Assembly (NCBI GenBank): GCA_905612485.1
Contig: CAJQSE010000026.1
Coordinates: 40,050-104,049 of the forward strand
DNA from: an uncultured Candidatus Nitrosopumilus sp.
GTDB taxonomy: Archaea; Thermoproteota; Nitrososphaeria; Nitrososphaerales; Nitrosopumilaceae
Direction of reading: 5' to 3'
DNA: 64,000 nucleotides
This document shows, one piece after another, positions 8,792-22,071 of this stretch. Both the position numbers and the translations under genes were made by a program. Under the pieces are notes generated by a model. It ran no database searches. It had not been told where the DNA came from and worked only from the letters and a program-made list of their open reading frames with translations. Each line of letters starts with the position of its first letter. Within the stretch, counting starts at the first letter, position 1.

Positions 8792-10102
8792 TTATTTTTC
8801 TAATTTTTCAATAATATCATTAAATTTCCAAGGTCCACATTGTGCCTCCATGTCTTCATTTTCAAATAAGCCCTTTTTATGTAATTGATTTATTACATAT
8901 GCTGAAAACGGCAATACTCCTGTTGCCCCTGGTGAATTATAATTTAAAATATGAAATGATGTGTCCTCTTCAAGTAAAATCACATCTGGAACAAACTTTC
9001 CATTTTCATTAATTACTGATGATCTAATTCCTGCAGTTCCTTTTTCTGTAATTTCTTTTGGATTAATTTTTGGTAAGAATTTCTTTACTCTTTCAATCAT
9101 TACTGATTTTGACATTGATGATTGTATTTCACTAAAAACCAGTTCTTGAAATTGTTTGTCAAATATTGCTTTTCTTGCACCTGAACCAAGCATTTCAAAT
9201 ACTTTTGGTATGAACTTTTTGATATTTTCTGTAGTATCATATCCATATGGACTAAAGACTGGAACTGCATTTGGTCCAATTTCACAACTTCCATCAACTC
9301 GAATTATCCAATGAGGATCTAAAAATGGATAGTCTGGGAATTCTGGAACCGAATAGACGCTGGTTTTAGTTAAATTATGATATTTTTTTGGAGTTCTCCA
9401 ATATTCTCCTCTAAAATGTACGTCTGTAAGGTTTTTTGCAATTTTGATATCATGTGCAATATCAATTGCCTTACCTCCTGCGGCATTAATCAAAAAATTT
9501 GTAAAAATTTTATGATCTTCATTAATTGTTATTTCCCATTTATCGTTGATTTTTTTTATTCGAGTTATTTTTTTATCAAAAAGAAAATTAATTCCATTTT
9601 CTTTACTATCTTTCATGATTGAATTTGTTAGTATGGAATAGTCTGTTGAACCATCTCTATGTGCATAAAGAGCTGCCTCGCATTTTATTTCTGGTTCAAT
9701 TTTCTTAAGTTCTGCTTTATCTATTAGTTCAATATCCTTTTCTTCAAGTCCATTTTGTTTTCCCCATTTTAGATATTTTTCAAGAACTTTGATTCCTTTT
9801 TCATCTAGTGCAACTTCTATTACCCCATCTTCTTTGAATGGTAAATTTTGTAATTTAGAATATTCTTTCCACATTTCATAACCATGAAATGCAGCATTTG
9901 CAAATAGTTTTTTCTTTTCCGGATTGTATAGGTATGGTGCATGAACTTTTCCAGTATTTCTACCACTAGTATGATGTGCAACACTATGCTCCTGTTCAAT
10001 CACTGCAATTTTTTTTGATTTATTTAGAAATGATAAAAAATATGAAAGCGAGGTACCTAAAATCCCTCCACCAATTATAATTAAATCAAAATCATCTTTC
10101 AA
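8792..10102 (-). CDS. FAD-dependent oxidoreductase, L-2-hydroxyglutarate oxidase (LhgO)-like
   Basis: DLIIIGGGILGTSLSYFLS dinucleotide-binding motif; C-terminal GTAGIRSSVINENGKFVPD...ILNYNSPGATGVLPF. Confidence 0.8.
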   Translation of the reverse strand: MKDDFDLIIIGGGILGTSLSYFLSFLNKSKKIAVIEQEHSVAHHTSGRNTGKVHAPYLYNPEKKKLFANAAFHGYEMWKEYSKLQNLPFKEDGVIEVALDEKGIKVLEKYLKWGKQNGLEEKDIELIDKAELKKIEPEIKCEAALYAHRDGSTDYSILTNSIMKDSKENGINFLFDKKITRIKKINDKWEITINEDHKIFTNFLINAAGGKAIDIAHDIKIAKNLTDVHFRGEYWRTPKKYHNLTKTSVYSVPEFPDYPFLDPHWIIRVDGSCEIGPNAVPVFSPYGYDTTENIKKFIPKVFEMLGSGARKAIFDKQFQELVFSEIQSSMSKSVMIERVKKFLPKINPKEITEKGTAGIRSSVINENGKFVPDVILLEEDTSFHILNYNSPGATGVLPFSAYVINQLHKKGLFENEDMEAQCGPWKFNDIIEKLEK

Positions 10103-10184
10103 TTAATTTTAGTTTGTGTTAGTTGATATTAAATTGAATCTATGACGCTTAAGATTAATATCTGATATAATTTTCAGTTTAATT

Positions 10185-10460
10185 ATGATGCCAGATAAAT
10201 GCTCAGTTACAGAGGAAGGAAAACAATGTGTCAATCCCCCTGAATTCATTGTATCTATTGTTGATGGAAAAGATGAATACATGTTTGGTTTAACCTGTCA
10301 AAAACACAAATCTGTTGTAACTGGTAAACTTGGACTTTTACAAAATGAGGGAAAAATACACAGTGGAAAAATTAGTTTTACTCCAGTAAAATCAATAGGA
10401 ACTGACTGTGTTCATGGTGATGTTGATGATTTTGTTCAAATTGATATGAATAAACTCTAA
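10185..10460 (+). CDS. Small conserved-type hypothetical protein with Cys/His
   Basis: Intact ORF with DKCSVTEEGKQC and LTCQKHK motifs. Confidence 0.6.
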   Translation: MMPDKCSVTEEGKQCVNPPEFIVSIVDGKDEYMFGLTCQKHKSVVTGKLGLLQNEGKIHSGKISFTPVKSIGTDCVHGDVDDFVQIDMNKL

Positions 10461-10503
10461 TCAATATGAAAAATTATAATAATTTACTTTTCTTAAAATA
10501 ATT

Positions 10504-10878
10504 ATGCTTTTTGAACTATTATCTGATATAATTAAAGTTGATGATGTTTTACTAATTACAAAAAATATTGGTGCAACCTGTGAAATTCGTAGTAATTCTC
10601 TTGCTATACGTCAAAAAGAAAAATGGATTACAATTGGAGATAACGATGGGCCTGCACATATGCACATCAATTCTGAGATGATACAATTTGCAGAATTTAT
10701 CCAAGAACAAAGACCTGATAAAATTAGTTTTAGCATAAGATTTTTTGATGAAAATAATGAGCGTATTGTGGCTGCATTTTTCACAAAAATGTATGATGAA
10801 TCAAAAAATTTGATTTCTGAAAGAAAAGATTTCTATGATTCATTACATGAAAAATATTCTTCAAAAATTAAATTTTAA
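10504..10878 (+). CDS. Hypothetical protein
   Basis: Intact ORF with typical codon use. Confidence 0.6.
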   Translation: MLFELLSDIIKVDDVLLITKNIGATCEIRSNSLAIRQKEKWITIGDNDGPAHMHINSEMIQFAEFIQEQRPDKISFSIRFFDENNERIVAAFFTKMYDESKNLISERKDFYDSLHEKYSSKIKF

Positions 10879-10885
10879 AAAAAAT

Positions 10886-10904
10886 CTTGTCTGAAAAAGA
10901 CAAG
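10886..10904. terminator. Hairpin between convergent units (CTTGTC-tgaaaaa-GACAAG)
   Basis: 6-bp perfect inverted repeat just after the stop codon at 10878. Confidence 0.4.
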
Positions 10905-10914
10905 CAAAAAAGTA

Positions 10915-11004
10915 TCAGTTTTCTGATTCTTTTTTCTTTTTCTCTTTTTCAGTTTGTATTTTTGCTAATTCTAATTCTTCGTTAGTATGTTTGAATTTTT
11001 TCAA
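10915..11004 (-). CDS. Possible Lys/Glu-rich microprotein (29 aa, TTG start)
   Basis: Frame LKKFKHTNEELELAKIQTEKEKKKKESEN*; short and unproven. Confidence 0.25.
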   Translation of the reverse strand: MKKFKHTNEELELAKIQTEKEKKKKESEN

Positions 11005-11073
11005 CTTAATTCTATATCATAATTTCAATATAAAAACTCAACATTTTATTGGGTTAACACTTACTCGTAATGA

Positions 11074-12042
11074 TTAATATCCTATTGAATAAATTGGTTT
11101 TTTACCATTCATTCCTAAAATTAAATTCTTGGTAGTAATTTCTGCCATTTTGATTCTAGTTTCTTTTGTAGAACTTCCTACATGTGGTGCTAATACAATA
11201 TTTTCTAATTTAAGAAATGAGTGGTTTTTTTTAATTGGTTCTGTTTCAAATACATCTAATCCTGCACCTCCAATTATTTTTAGTTTTAATGCTACTACAA
11301 GATCTTTTTCATTTACAATCTTACCTCGTGATGTATTGATCAAAAATGCTGTTTTTTTCATTTTTTTAAAAATTTTCATATCAAACATTTGATTGGTTTC
11401 TTTTGTATGTGGAACATGAATCGAAATAATGTCACTTTGAGTAATTAATTTGTCAAATGTAGTATATTTCACTCCTAATTTTTTTTCCTCTATTTTAGAA
11501 ATTTGTTTTCTATTGTGGTATATTATTTTCATATCAAATGCTTTTGCTCTTTTTGCAAGTGTTTTTCCAATTCTACCTAAACCAATTATGCCTAAAGTTT
11601 TACCTTGAAGGTCTAATCCCACATAATCATATGCTCCATAGATTTGTCTCCATTTTCCTTTTCTAATTATTCTGTCACCTTCTGAAATTCTTCTTAACGA
11701 ATCAATCAATAATGCAAATGCCATGTCTGCAGTTGCATCTGTTAAAACTTCTGGAGTATATCCAACTCTAATTTTCTTATCTTTTGCAAATTTTGTATCG
11801 ATATGATCATACCCGACACTAAATGTACTAATTACTTTGAGATTTTTTGCTGATTGAATTATTTCTTTATTAATTTGATCATATGGAAAACAGATTAAAC
11901 CATCTACTTGTTTAATTTTAGATTTCAATGTACTTTGAGGTATGGGTATTTTTCCTGTATGGATTTCAACTTGAAATTTCTTTTTTAATTCTTTTAATGC
12001 AAAATCATGTAATGTTCTTGTAAGAAATATTTTTTCTTTCAT
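11074..12042 (-). CDS. D-isomer-specific 2-hydroxyacid dehydrogenase
   Basis: TLGIIGLGRIGKTLAKRAKAF, LINTSRGKIVNEKDLV, GGAGLDVFETEP...LAPHVGSST. Confidence 0.92.
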   Translation of the reverse strand: MKEKIFLTRTLHDFALKELKKKFQVEIHTGKIPIPQSTLKSKIKQVDGLICFPYDQINKEIIQSAKNLKVISTFSVGYDHIDTKFAKDKKIRVGYTPEVLTDATADMAFALLIDSLRRISEGDRIIRKGKWRQIYGAYDYVGLDLQGKTLGIIGLGRIGKTLAKRAKAFDMKIIYHNRKQISKIEEKKLGVKYTTFDKLITQSDIISIHVPHTKETNQMFDMKIFKKMKKTAFLINTSRGKIVNEKDLVVALKLKIIGGAGLDVFETEPIKKNHSFLKLENIVLAPHVGSSTKETRIKMAEITTKNLILGMNGKKPIYSIGY

Positions 12043-12094
12043 CAGTCTTCAGATTTATCTCAAACCATTTATACGATTTCTTTGTATCTTCATT

Positions 12095-12241
12095 ATGTCT
12101 TCTAAGATTGAAGAGGAAGAAGAATTTGCTATTTGTGTGGATTGTGGCAATTCTATTGAAAAATGTATATGTGTATGTCCTTATTGTGGTGAACGTGATA
12201 AATGTGAATGTGCATTATTTGATGCGGCTACAGGTGGATAA
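12095..12241 (+). CDS. Cys-rich microprotein (48 aa, 8 Cys), putative metal-binding
   Basis: MSSKIEEEEEFAICVDCGNSIEKCICVCPYCGERDKCECALFDAATGG*; below ORF-track cutoff. Confidence 0.65.
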   Translation: MSSKIEEEEEFAICVDCGNSIEKCICVCPYCGERDKCECALFDAATGG

Positions 12242-12294
12242 TTGAATAATTATTTACCATATGGTTATTATTTGAAAAAAGGATGTGAATTATT

Positions 12295-15154
<2,860 letters not shown>

Positions 15155-15163
15155 TTTTATTTT

Positions 15164-15715
15164 TTAGTTGATTTTTTTTTGAATTTCTTTCCAGACGTCT
15201 CCTCCAAATTTATATTCTTTATTTTTTGATTTTGCTGTATCTAATCTCCATCTAACTGACTCCACATCAAATTTGTAATTAATTTCTTTAACTCCTGTTG
15301 GAAGTTTTTGAGGATCAAGATGATGTTGTAATAATTCTATGACAAAATCCATTTTCTCTACTGCATTGTTAAACCATTGTTTATCAATCACATCAACTGT
15401 AAATACAATTTTTGGGTTTCCTGCAAAATTGATTTTAATTTTTAATGCATTACGTCTTCCACGTCTTCTTTTGTATTCTTTTAAAACATCTTTTACTTGT
15501 TCCCAGCGTTTAAAATCAAACCATTTGAAAAAGGCTTCATTAAATTCTAATGGAATGTCAATATTAAGAAAACTTACAAAATTCTCATCATTATTTTCTA
15601 TTTCTTCTTGTAGTACTGTAAATCTAGAATTTAGAAATCCATAAAGAACTTCTATCTCCCACGGTGAAATGCCATAATATTCTAATTTTGTTTTTAGAGG
15701 CTCAGACAATAACAC
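15164..15715 (-). CDS. Conserved-type hypothetical protein
   Basis: Intact 183-aa ORF, convergent to the beta subunit. Confidence 0.6.
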   Translation of the reverse strand: MLLSEPLKTKLEYYGISPWEIEVLYGFLNSRFTVLQEEIENNDENFVSFLNIDIPLEFNEAFFKWFDFKRWEQVKDVLKEYKRRRGRRNALKIKINFAGNPKIVFTVDVIDKQWFNNAVEKMDFVIELLQHHLDPQKLPTGVKEINYKFDVESVRWRLDTAKSKNKEYKFGGDVWKEIQKKIN

Positions 15716-15807
15716 AATTTATTTAAATTTGTAATTAAATCTTCAATTTTCATCTAAATTTAACTTCAAAATATTAAAATTATATAGATATGCCATTTAG
15801 GTTACTT

Positions 15808-16137
15808 ATGAAGAAAGAATTTGTTGTAAAAAGCATTGATTCAGCCCCTGATGGAGCACCATATGTTGTACTTTCACTATCCTCCCTAAAAGATCTTAAA
15901 GGAGGAACTCAAAATTCACCTGCTACTCTTGGTTCTCCAAAGGTAATGGGATTTTCAAACATGAATGATATGATGAAAGACCTTAACAAGATGATGTCTG
16001 GTGCTGGTGGTGGCATGGGAATGCAATCCGGAATTACTCAATTAAAACTTGAAATGCATGAATACAAAGAGATGGGTCTTTCAGTTGGAGATAAAGTATT
16101 TCTTGAATTAACTAAAGCAGAAACACTTGGTGTTTAG
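15808..16137 (+). CDS. Hypothetical protein with Met/Gly-rich central loop
   Basis: Start probably at internal ATG (MKKEFVVKSIDSAP); MNDMMKDLNKMMSGAGGGMGMQSG. Confidence 0.6.
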   Translation: MKKEFVVKSIDSAPDGAPYVVLSLSSLKDLKGGTQNSPATLGSPKVMGFSNMNDMMKDLNKMMSGAGGGMGMQSGITQLKLEMHEYKEMGLSVGDKVFLELTKAETLGV

Positions 16138-16169
16138 ATACTTTTTTGAATTAAATTTTTTAATTATTG

Positions 16170-16718
16170 TTAAATGGTATTGAAAAATTTCCAACCATAC
16201 AACACCATTACCGTTCCAATTACAAATAACATTGGCTTCCATGCAAATACAGGAATTCCGGGCGTTGCAAGTTTAACTTTATAATTATCTACAACTGTTG
16301 TAATATTTTTCTTTATTTTATCATGCCAGATATTGTAATCTATTTGATATTTTTTTAAAATCTCTTCTACTTCATAAACTACTGGAGTTCTTTGTGAAAA
16401 TAAATGTTGAAGATAATCCCTTGATACTTCAACTTCTGCATGAATACCAATTTTTCCATCTGCTAAATCTATCATTCTGATGTGCATTTCCCATGGTTTT
16501 TTTAATTTCAAATTTATACCACTACCAATTTGGTCTGGTTGTTTATGTTCTAGTTTTACTTTGGTAAATCCTTCGGCTGTAAAAATTTTCATTAATTCTT
16601 CAAAACTTTTTTTGACAACGATATGAAGTTGCTCTACTCCTTTGTTATCCACATGGATTTTGTGCTTTAATCCATCGATAAATGAGATCGTTTTTGGATA
16701 TTTTGTCAAATATTCCAT
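16170..16718 (-). CDS. Hypothetical protein with C-terminal TM anchor
   Basis: C-terminal hydrophobic segment MLFVIGTVMVLYGWKFF. Confidence 0.6.
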   Translation of the reverse strand: MEYLTKYPKTISFIDGLKHKIHVDNKGVEQLHIVVKKSFEELMKIFTAEGFTKVKLEHKQPDQIGSGINLKLKKPWEMHIRMIDLADGKIGIHAEVEVSRDYLQHLFSQRTPVVYEVEEILKKYQIDYNIWHDKIKKNITTVVDNYKVKLATPGIPVFAWKPMLFVIGTVMVLYGWKFFNTI

Positions 16719-16764
16719 GTTTTTTATCTCGAATTCCTCTATTTAAAAAAACTTACCTTATACC

Positions 16765-17541
16765 CTAGTTTTTTGGGGGATTTGTAAGACCTCTAACGTA
16801 AATACATTGTTCTGGTGCAATTGCCATTTCTGAAGAATTAATTTTTCTATCTGTAAGTTTTGCTCCAGAATCCCTAACTATTGCAAATGGTTTTGATTCT
16901 GCACCTTCTCCCATTTTGTAATTTGCAATTGTTGCAAGATTATCTGCAACTGCTTGAAATGTAACTTTCAATGGATTCCCATCTAGATCTTTTTTGGATC
17001 TCATATCTAACACTGGTTCTATTCCCGCACATGATACTGCAACTCCTGATGTTCCAATTCTTACTGGCATCAATCTACTGTCTACTAAAATTACTCCGAC
17101 ATGAATTAATAATTTCAAGAAAACTTTTCTTCGAATTTGTTCTGCAATTAGATATGGATCTGTTGGATATAGTATTGCTTTACCTTTTTTTGCATTTGAT
17201 TTATCGATTCCAGCATTTGGTGCCATAATATTGTCTGCTGATGTAATAACAAATCCTCCAATACCTCCAAAAATTTTATCTGATTCTCTAATGATGATTT
17301 CTGCAATTCCTGGTTTTAATTGATATTCATCTGCAATCTTCATACCGTATTTTGATGTTTTGATTTTTTCCAAATCTATAATTCTTCCTTGTGAATTTGA
17401 GATGTATTTTGTTGAAATTATTATGACGTCTCCTTCTTGTAATTTTGTCTCATTTTTTTGCAGAGTCTTTTCTAATGCCTCAAAAATATCGAATTCATTT
17501 TCCATTCTTTCTGCTAGTAGTGGTAATACTGTTAATTGCAT
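16765..17541 (-). CDS. cofE: Coenzyme F420-0:L-glutamate ligase
   Basis: LQEGDVIIISTKYISNSQGR, GIGGFVITSADNIMAPNAGIDKSNA, GTSGVAVSCAGIEPVLDMR. Confidence 0.92.
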   Translation of the reverse strand: MQLTVLPLLAERMENEFDIFEALEKTLQKNETKLQEGDVIIISTKYISNSQGRIIDLEKIKTSKYGMKIADEYQLKPGIAEIIIRESDKIFGGIGGFVITSADNIMAPNAGIDKSNAKKGKAILYPTDPYLIAEQIRRKVFLKLLIHVGVILVDSRLMPVRIGTSGVAVSCAGIEPVLDMRSKKDLDGNPLKVTFQAVADNLATIANYKMGEGAESKPFAIVRDSGAKLTDRKINSSEMAIAPEQCIYVRGLTNPPKN

Positions 17542-17614
17542 AATATTCTATACATTCTATTTCTTTTTTATTGTTCTGAAAAGCTTTTAATCCTAAGAGC
17601 AAACTTTTTGAATT

Positions 17615-18886
17615 ATGAATATAGTTGAGAAGATCCTTGCACGTGCTTCAGACAAGTCCTCAGTTGCCCCCGATGATGTGATTTTCGCTGATGTTGATAA
17701 AGTCATGATGCATGATGTATCTGGACCTGGTGTGATCAAGGTTTTTGATAAATTAAAAAAACAAGGAATTGCAGTTGATAAATTATGGGATCCTACTAAA
17801 GTTTGGGTAGCTGAAGACCACTTTGTACCCTCAGCTGATAAAATGTCTGCAGAAAACATTGTAAAATTATCAAATTTCACAAAAAAATATGGCATTGAAA
17901 AACATTTCAAATATGGAATGGGTCAATACGGTATTTGTCATACTCTATCTCATGAAGAAGCAATGGTAATGCCTGGTGATGTTTATGTTGGTGGTGATTC
18001 TCACACAAATACAACTGGTGCTTTAGGAGCATTTGCATGTGGTTTGGGTCATACTGATATTGCTTATGTTTTATTAAATGGAAATATTTGGTTTAAAGTT
18101 CCAGAAACTTATTATTTCAAACTAAATGGAAAATTACCTGATCATGTAATGGCTAAAGATTTGATTCTAAAAATTATTGGAGACATTGGAAATGATGGTG
18201 GTGCATATAGGACCATGCAATTTGGTGGAAGTGGAATTGATGAAATGTCTGTTGAAAGTAGATTAACTTTATGTAATATGACAACTGAAGCAGGAGCTAA
18301 AAATGGAATTGTAGAACCTGACCAAAAAGTAGTTGACTATCTTTCCCAAAGAGGAGCCACAAATTTTAATTTAGTTACTGGTGACTCTGATGCAGAATAT
18401 TCTAAAATCTTTGAATATGAAAGTTCAGAAATGGAACCTATGATTGCAAAACCCTTTTCACCTGATAACACCTGTGTTGTAGGAGAAGCTCCATCAGTTG
18501 AATTAGATAAATCATACATTGGTTCTTGTACTGGTGCAAAATACGAGGATTTAGAAGCTGTAGCAAAAATACTCAAAGGACGAAAAGTAAAAATCAGAAC
18601 TGAAATTTTACCTGCTGCAATTTCAATTTATCAACGTGCTATGGAAAATGGACTGTTGAAAATTTTCTTAGATGCTGGTGCTACAGTTGGTCCACCTACT
18701 TGTGGTGCCTGCTGTGGTGCTCATATGGGAGTCTTGGCAAAAGATGAAATTTGTATCAGCACTACTAATAGAAACTTCCCTGGAAGAATGGGGCATGTTG
18801 AATCTCAAACCTATCTTACATCTCCAATGGTAGCAGCAGCTTCTGCAGTTACTGGAAAAATTACTGACCCTAGAGATTTGATATGA
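17615..18886 (+). CDS. leuC: 3-isopropylmalate dehydratase / homoaconitase large subunit, archaeal type
   Basis: Aconitase-family motifs GDSHTNTTGALGAFACGLGHTD, SCTGAKYEDL, GPPTCGACCG. Confidence 0.9.
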   Translation: MNIVEKILARASDKSSVAPDDVIFADVDKVMMHDVSGPGVIKVFDKLKKQGIAVDKLWDPTKVWVAEDHFVPSADKMSAENIVKLSNFTKKYGIEKHFKYGMGQYGICHTLSHEEAMVMPGDVYVGGDSHTNTTGALGAFACGLGHTDIAYVLLNGNIWFKVPETYYFKLNGKLPDHVMAKDLILKIIGDIGNDGGAYRTMQFGGSGIDEMSVESRLTLCNMTTEAGAKNGIVEPDQKVVDYLSQRGATNFNLVTGDSDAEYSKIFEYESSEMEPMIAKPFSPDNTCVVGEAPSVELDKSYIGSCTGAKYEDLEAVAKILKGRKVKIRTEILPAAISIYQRAMENGLLKIFLDAGATVGPPTCGACCGAHMGVLAKDEICISTTNRNFPGRMGHVESQTYLTSPMVAAASAVTGKITDPRDLI

Positions 18887-19374
18887 AAGGAAATATCATA
18901 AAATATGCTCGTGATAATATTGACACTGATGTAATTATTCCTGGTGAATACCTCAAAGTTCATGATTATACAGAACTTGCAACTCATGCCATGGAGGGAT
19001 TAGACCCTGACTTTCATTCTAAAGTAAAGGAAGGTGATTTCATTTTATCTGGAAAGAATTTTGGATGTGGGTCTAGCCGAGAACATGCTCCAATAGCATT
19101 ATCTCATTCTGGAATAAAAGCAATTCTTGCTTTATCTTTTGCAAGAATTTTTTATCGAAATTCTGTAGATGGTGCATTTTTGCTACCTATTGAAATTGAT
19201 CAAGATGCATATGATGGAATTTCTGAAGGTGATGAAATTGATATTGATGTTTCAAAAAATGAAATAAAAAATATCACAAAAAATCAAACATACAAAATGA
19301 AACCATTTTCTGAAATTATTGGAAAAATAATTGCAGCCGGTGGATTATTCAAGTATAAACCAGATCAGGATTAA
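18883..19374 (+). CDS. leuD: 3-isopropylmalate dehydratase / homoaconitase small subunit, archaeal type
   Basis: [30 protein letters not shown]. Confidence 0.9.
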   Translation: MKGNIIKYARDNIDTDVIIPGEYLKVHDYTELATHAMEGLDPDFHSKVKEGDFILSGKNFGCGSSREHAPIALSHSGIKAILALSFARIFYRNSVDGAFLLPIEIDQDAYDGISEGDEIDIDVSKNEIKNITKNQTYKMKPFSEIIGKIIAAGGLFKYKPDQD

Positions 19375-19375
19375 A

Positions 19376-20791
19376 ATGGGTAAAACACTTTTTGAAAAAA
19401 TTTGGGAGTCTCATATTGTTGTTGAAAAACAAAATGAACCAGATTTAATTTATATTGACAGACATCTTGTCCATGAGGTGACATCTCCTCAAGCATTTGA
19501 TGGACTACGTATGAATAATAGAAAAGTAAGACGTCCAGATTTGACAATTGCTACCATGGATCATAATGTTCCAACTAGTGACCGCTCTTTACCCATATTG
19601 GATCAAACTTCTGCTGTTCAAATTAAAACACTTGAAAATAATTGCAAAGATTTTGGAATTAAATTATTTGATATTAACAGCCCAAATCAGGGAATTGTGC
19701 ATGTTATAGGCCCTCAATTAGGCATAACTTTGCCTGGTTCTACTATTGTTTGTGGTGATAGCCATACTTCAACTCATGGAGCATTTGGTGCATTGGCATT
19801 GGGAATTGGAACTAGTGAAGTTGAACATGTATTGGCATCTCAAACTTTATGGTTGGAAAAGCCAAAAACATTTGAAGTTAGAGTTGAAGGAAAAAGAAAG
19901 AATCCACATGCCGTAACTGCCAAAGATATTATTTTATCAATAATCAAAAATATTGGAACTGCTGGTGGAACTGGCACTGTTATTGAATATCGTGGTGAAG
20001 GAATAAGTGATCTTTCTATGGATCAAAGAATGACAATTTGTAACATGTCAATTGAAGGAGGAGCTCGTGCAGGATTAGTTGCACCTGATCAAAAAACTTT
20101 TGATTATTTACGAGGTCGAGAATACACTCCAAAAAATTATGAATCTCTTGTAGATTCTTGGAGAGATATTCTCAAAACCGATTCTGATGCAACCTTTGAT
20201 AAACAATTCATCTTAGACATTAATGATATTGCACCTCAAGTAAGTTGGGGAACCAACCCTGGAATGACCTGTGATATAGATGAACCAATTCCATCCCCTG
20301 ATAAATTTTCTAATGGTGATGTTAATCAAAAGAAAGGTGCTGAAAAAGCCCTTGAATACATGGCTCTTGAATCTGGAACTATGATTGAAGATATTAAAAT
20401 TGATAGAGTGTTTATCGGCTCTTGTACTAATGCAAGATTAGAAGATCTTATTGAAGCATCCAAAATAATTCAAGGACAAAAAGTTGCACCAAATGTAAGT
20501 GCAATGGTAGTTCCTGGTTCTCAAATGGTGAAAAAACAAGCTGAAGAGATGGGTTTGGATAAAATCTTCCTTGATGCTAATTTTGAATGGAGAGAGGCTG
20601 GATGTAGCATGTGTTTAGGTATGAACCCTGATATTTTATCCCCTGGTGAACGTTGTGCTAGTACTTCAAATAGAAATTTTGAAGGTAGACAAGGTAATGG
20701 TGGTAGAACTCATTTAGTTAGTCCTGTAATGGCTGCTGCTGCTGCAATTAATGGTCATTTTGTAGATGTTAGGAAATTGGATTTGAATTAA
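19376..20791 (+). CDS. leuC: 3-isopropylmalate dehydratase large subunit, bacterial type
   Basis: [68 protein letters not shown]. Confidence 0.95.
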   Translation: MGKTLFEKIWESHIVVEKQNEPDLIYIDRHLVHEVTSPQAFDGLRMNNRKVRRPDLTIATMDHNVPTSDRSLPILDQTSAVQIKTLENNCKDFGIKLFDINSPNQGIVHVIGPQLGITLPGSTIVCGDSHTSTHGAFGALALGIGTSEVEHVLASQTLWLEKPKTFEVRVEGKRKNPHAVTAKDIILSIIKNIGTAGGTGTVIEYRGEGISDLSMDQRMTICNMSIEGGARAGLVAPDQKTFDYLRGREYTPKNYESLVDSWRDILKTDSDATFDKQFILDINDIAPQVSWGTNPGMTCDIDEPIPSPDKFSNGDVNQKKGAEKALEYMALESGTMIEDIKIDRVFIGSCTNARLEDLIEASKIIQGQKVAPNVSAMVVPGSQMVKKQAEEMGLDKIFLDANFEWREAGCSMCLGMNPDILSPGERCASTSNRNFEGRQGNGGRTHLVSPVMAAAAAINGHFVDVRKLDLN

Positions 20792-20792
20792 A

Positions 20793-21377
20793 ATGAAACC
20801 TTTTCAAAATGTAAAAAGCATTGTAACCCCACTTGATAAGGTCAATGTTGACACTGATCAAATTATTCCAAAACAATTTTTAAAATTAATTCAAAAGTCT
20901 GGATTTGGTAAATTTTTATTTTTTAATTGGAGATATGATGAAAATGAAAATCTAAAATCTAATTTTGTTTTAAATGATTCAAAATACGTTGGTTCAAAAA
21001 TTCTAGTGGCAGGTGATAATTTTGGATGTGGTTCTAGTAGAGAACATGCTGTCTGGGCTTTAGATGATTATGGTTTTTCTGTAATAATATCTTCATCTTT
21101 TGCAGATATTTTCTTTAGCAATTGCTTTAAAAATGGACTATTGCCAATTTCATTAGAATCAAAAATGGTAGAAAAATTATTACAAGAAACTAATATAATT
21201 GAGGTGGATTTGGAACATCAAATAATTAAAACTCCTTCTGAAGAAATACCTTTTGAAATTAATTCTTACAAGAAAAAAATTCTCTTGGAGGGATTGGATG
21301 ATATTGCACAAACTTTTCAATTTGAAGATAAAATATCTGAATTTGAAGAAAAATCTACAGTCCCATCTGTTTTATGA
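20793..21377 (+). CDS. leuD: 3-isopropylmalate dehydratase small subunit, bacterial type
   Basis: [54 protein letters not shown]. Confidence 0.95.
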   Translation: MKPFQNVKSIVTPLDKVNVDTDQIIPKQFLKLIQKSGFGKFLFFNWRYDENENLKSNFVLNDSKYVGSKILVAGDNFGCGSSREHAVWALDDYGFSVIISSSFADIFFSNCFKNGLLPISLESKMVEKLLQETNIIEVDLEHQIIKTPSEEIPFEINSYKKKILLEGLDDIAQTFQFEDKISEFEEKSTVPSVL

Positions 21378-22068
21378 TTTTCTTTACTAATTTCTTATTT
21401 CTCTCTACAATCATTGGTGATTCTACATCTATCCACTCTTTATCTACAACATCATAGGCGCTTACTTTACCTTCTTTCGATAATGGCTGTAAGATATCAT
21501 ATGACAAGTTGATTTGTTTTTGCTTTTGCTTTATTTTTTGAATAACTTCTTTTCCAAGTATGTAGATTCCAAAGCATTCTGATAATTGTAATTTCATTAA
21601 TGGTTTTTCTTTGAATTCTGTGATTAATCCATCTTTTACTACGGCAAATCCTGTTTCTTCTTTTCTTTTTGTTCTAGTCGCAATACATACTGAACTGTTT
21701 TTTTCTTTGAATACGTCTCTCATTTTTTTTATATCTACTGCACATAGATTATCTACAAACCATAATAGAAATTCTGATTCATTTTTGAGCTCTTTTTCAA
21801 TATGGAGTAAATCTCCTCCCGTACCACTTTGTGAATCCTGAACAAATTTTATATTTTTTTGATCTCCGTAGTAGTTTTTAATTTGACCCCCTAATCCATT
21901 GTAATCTGAAATTATGATTATTTCTTTTATGAAATTAAATGATTTTAGATATCTTACAACATAATCTATCAATGGTTTATCGTTAATTGGGGTCATTGCT
22001 TTTGGAAAATATTCTGTATATGGTTTTCCACGGGTACCTTTGCCCCCTGCTAAAATTACAGCTTTCAC
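21355..22068 (-). CDS. Sugar-phosphate nucleotidyltransferase
   Basis: MKAVILAGGKGTRGKPYTEYFPKAMTPINDKPLIDYVVRYL. Confidence 0.88.
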   Translation of the reverse strand: MKAVILAGGKGTRGKPYTEYFPKAMTPINDKPLIDYVVRYLKSFNFIKEIIIISDYNGLGGQIKNYYGDQKNIKFVQDSQSGTGGDLLHIEKELKNESEFLLWFVDNLCAVDIKKMRDVFKEKNSSVCIATRTKRKEETGFAVVKDGLITEFKEKPLMKLQLSECFGIYILGKEVIQKIKQKQKQINLSYDILQPLSKEGKVSAYDVVDKEWIDVESPMIVERNKKLVKKIIKQMGL

Positions 22069-22071
22069 AGT

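Noticed and set aside
17615-21377. Tandem duplication of leuCD as a recent event
   Set aside because: The two pairs differ in length and motifs and look like separate subfamilies
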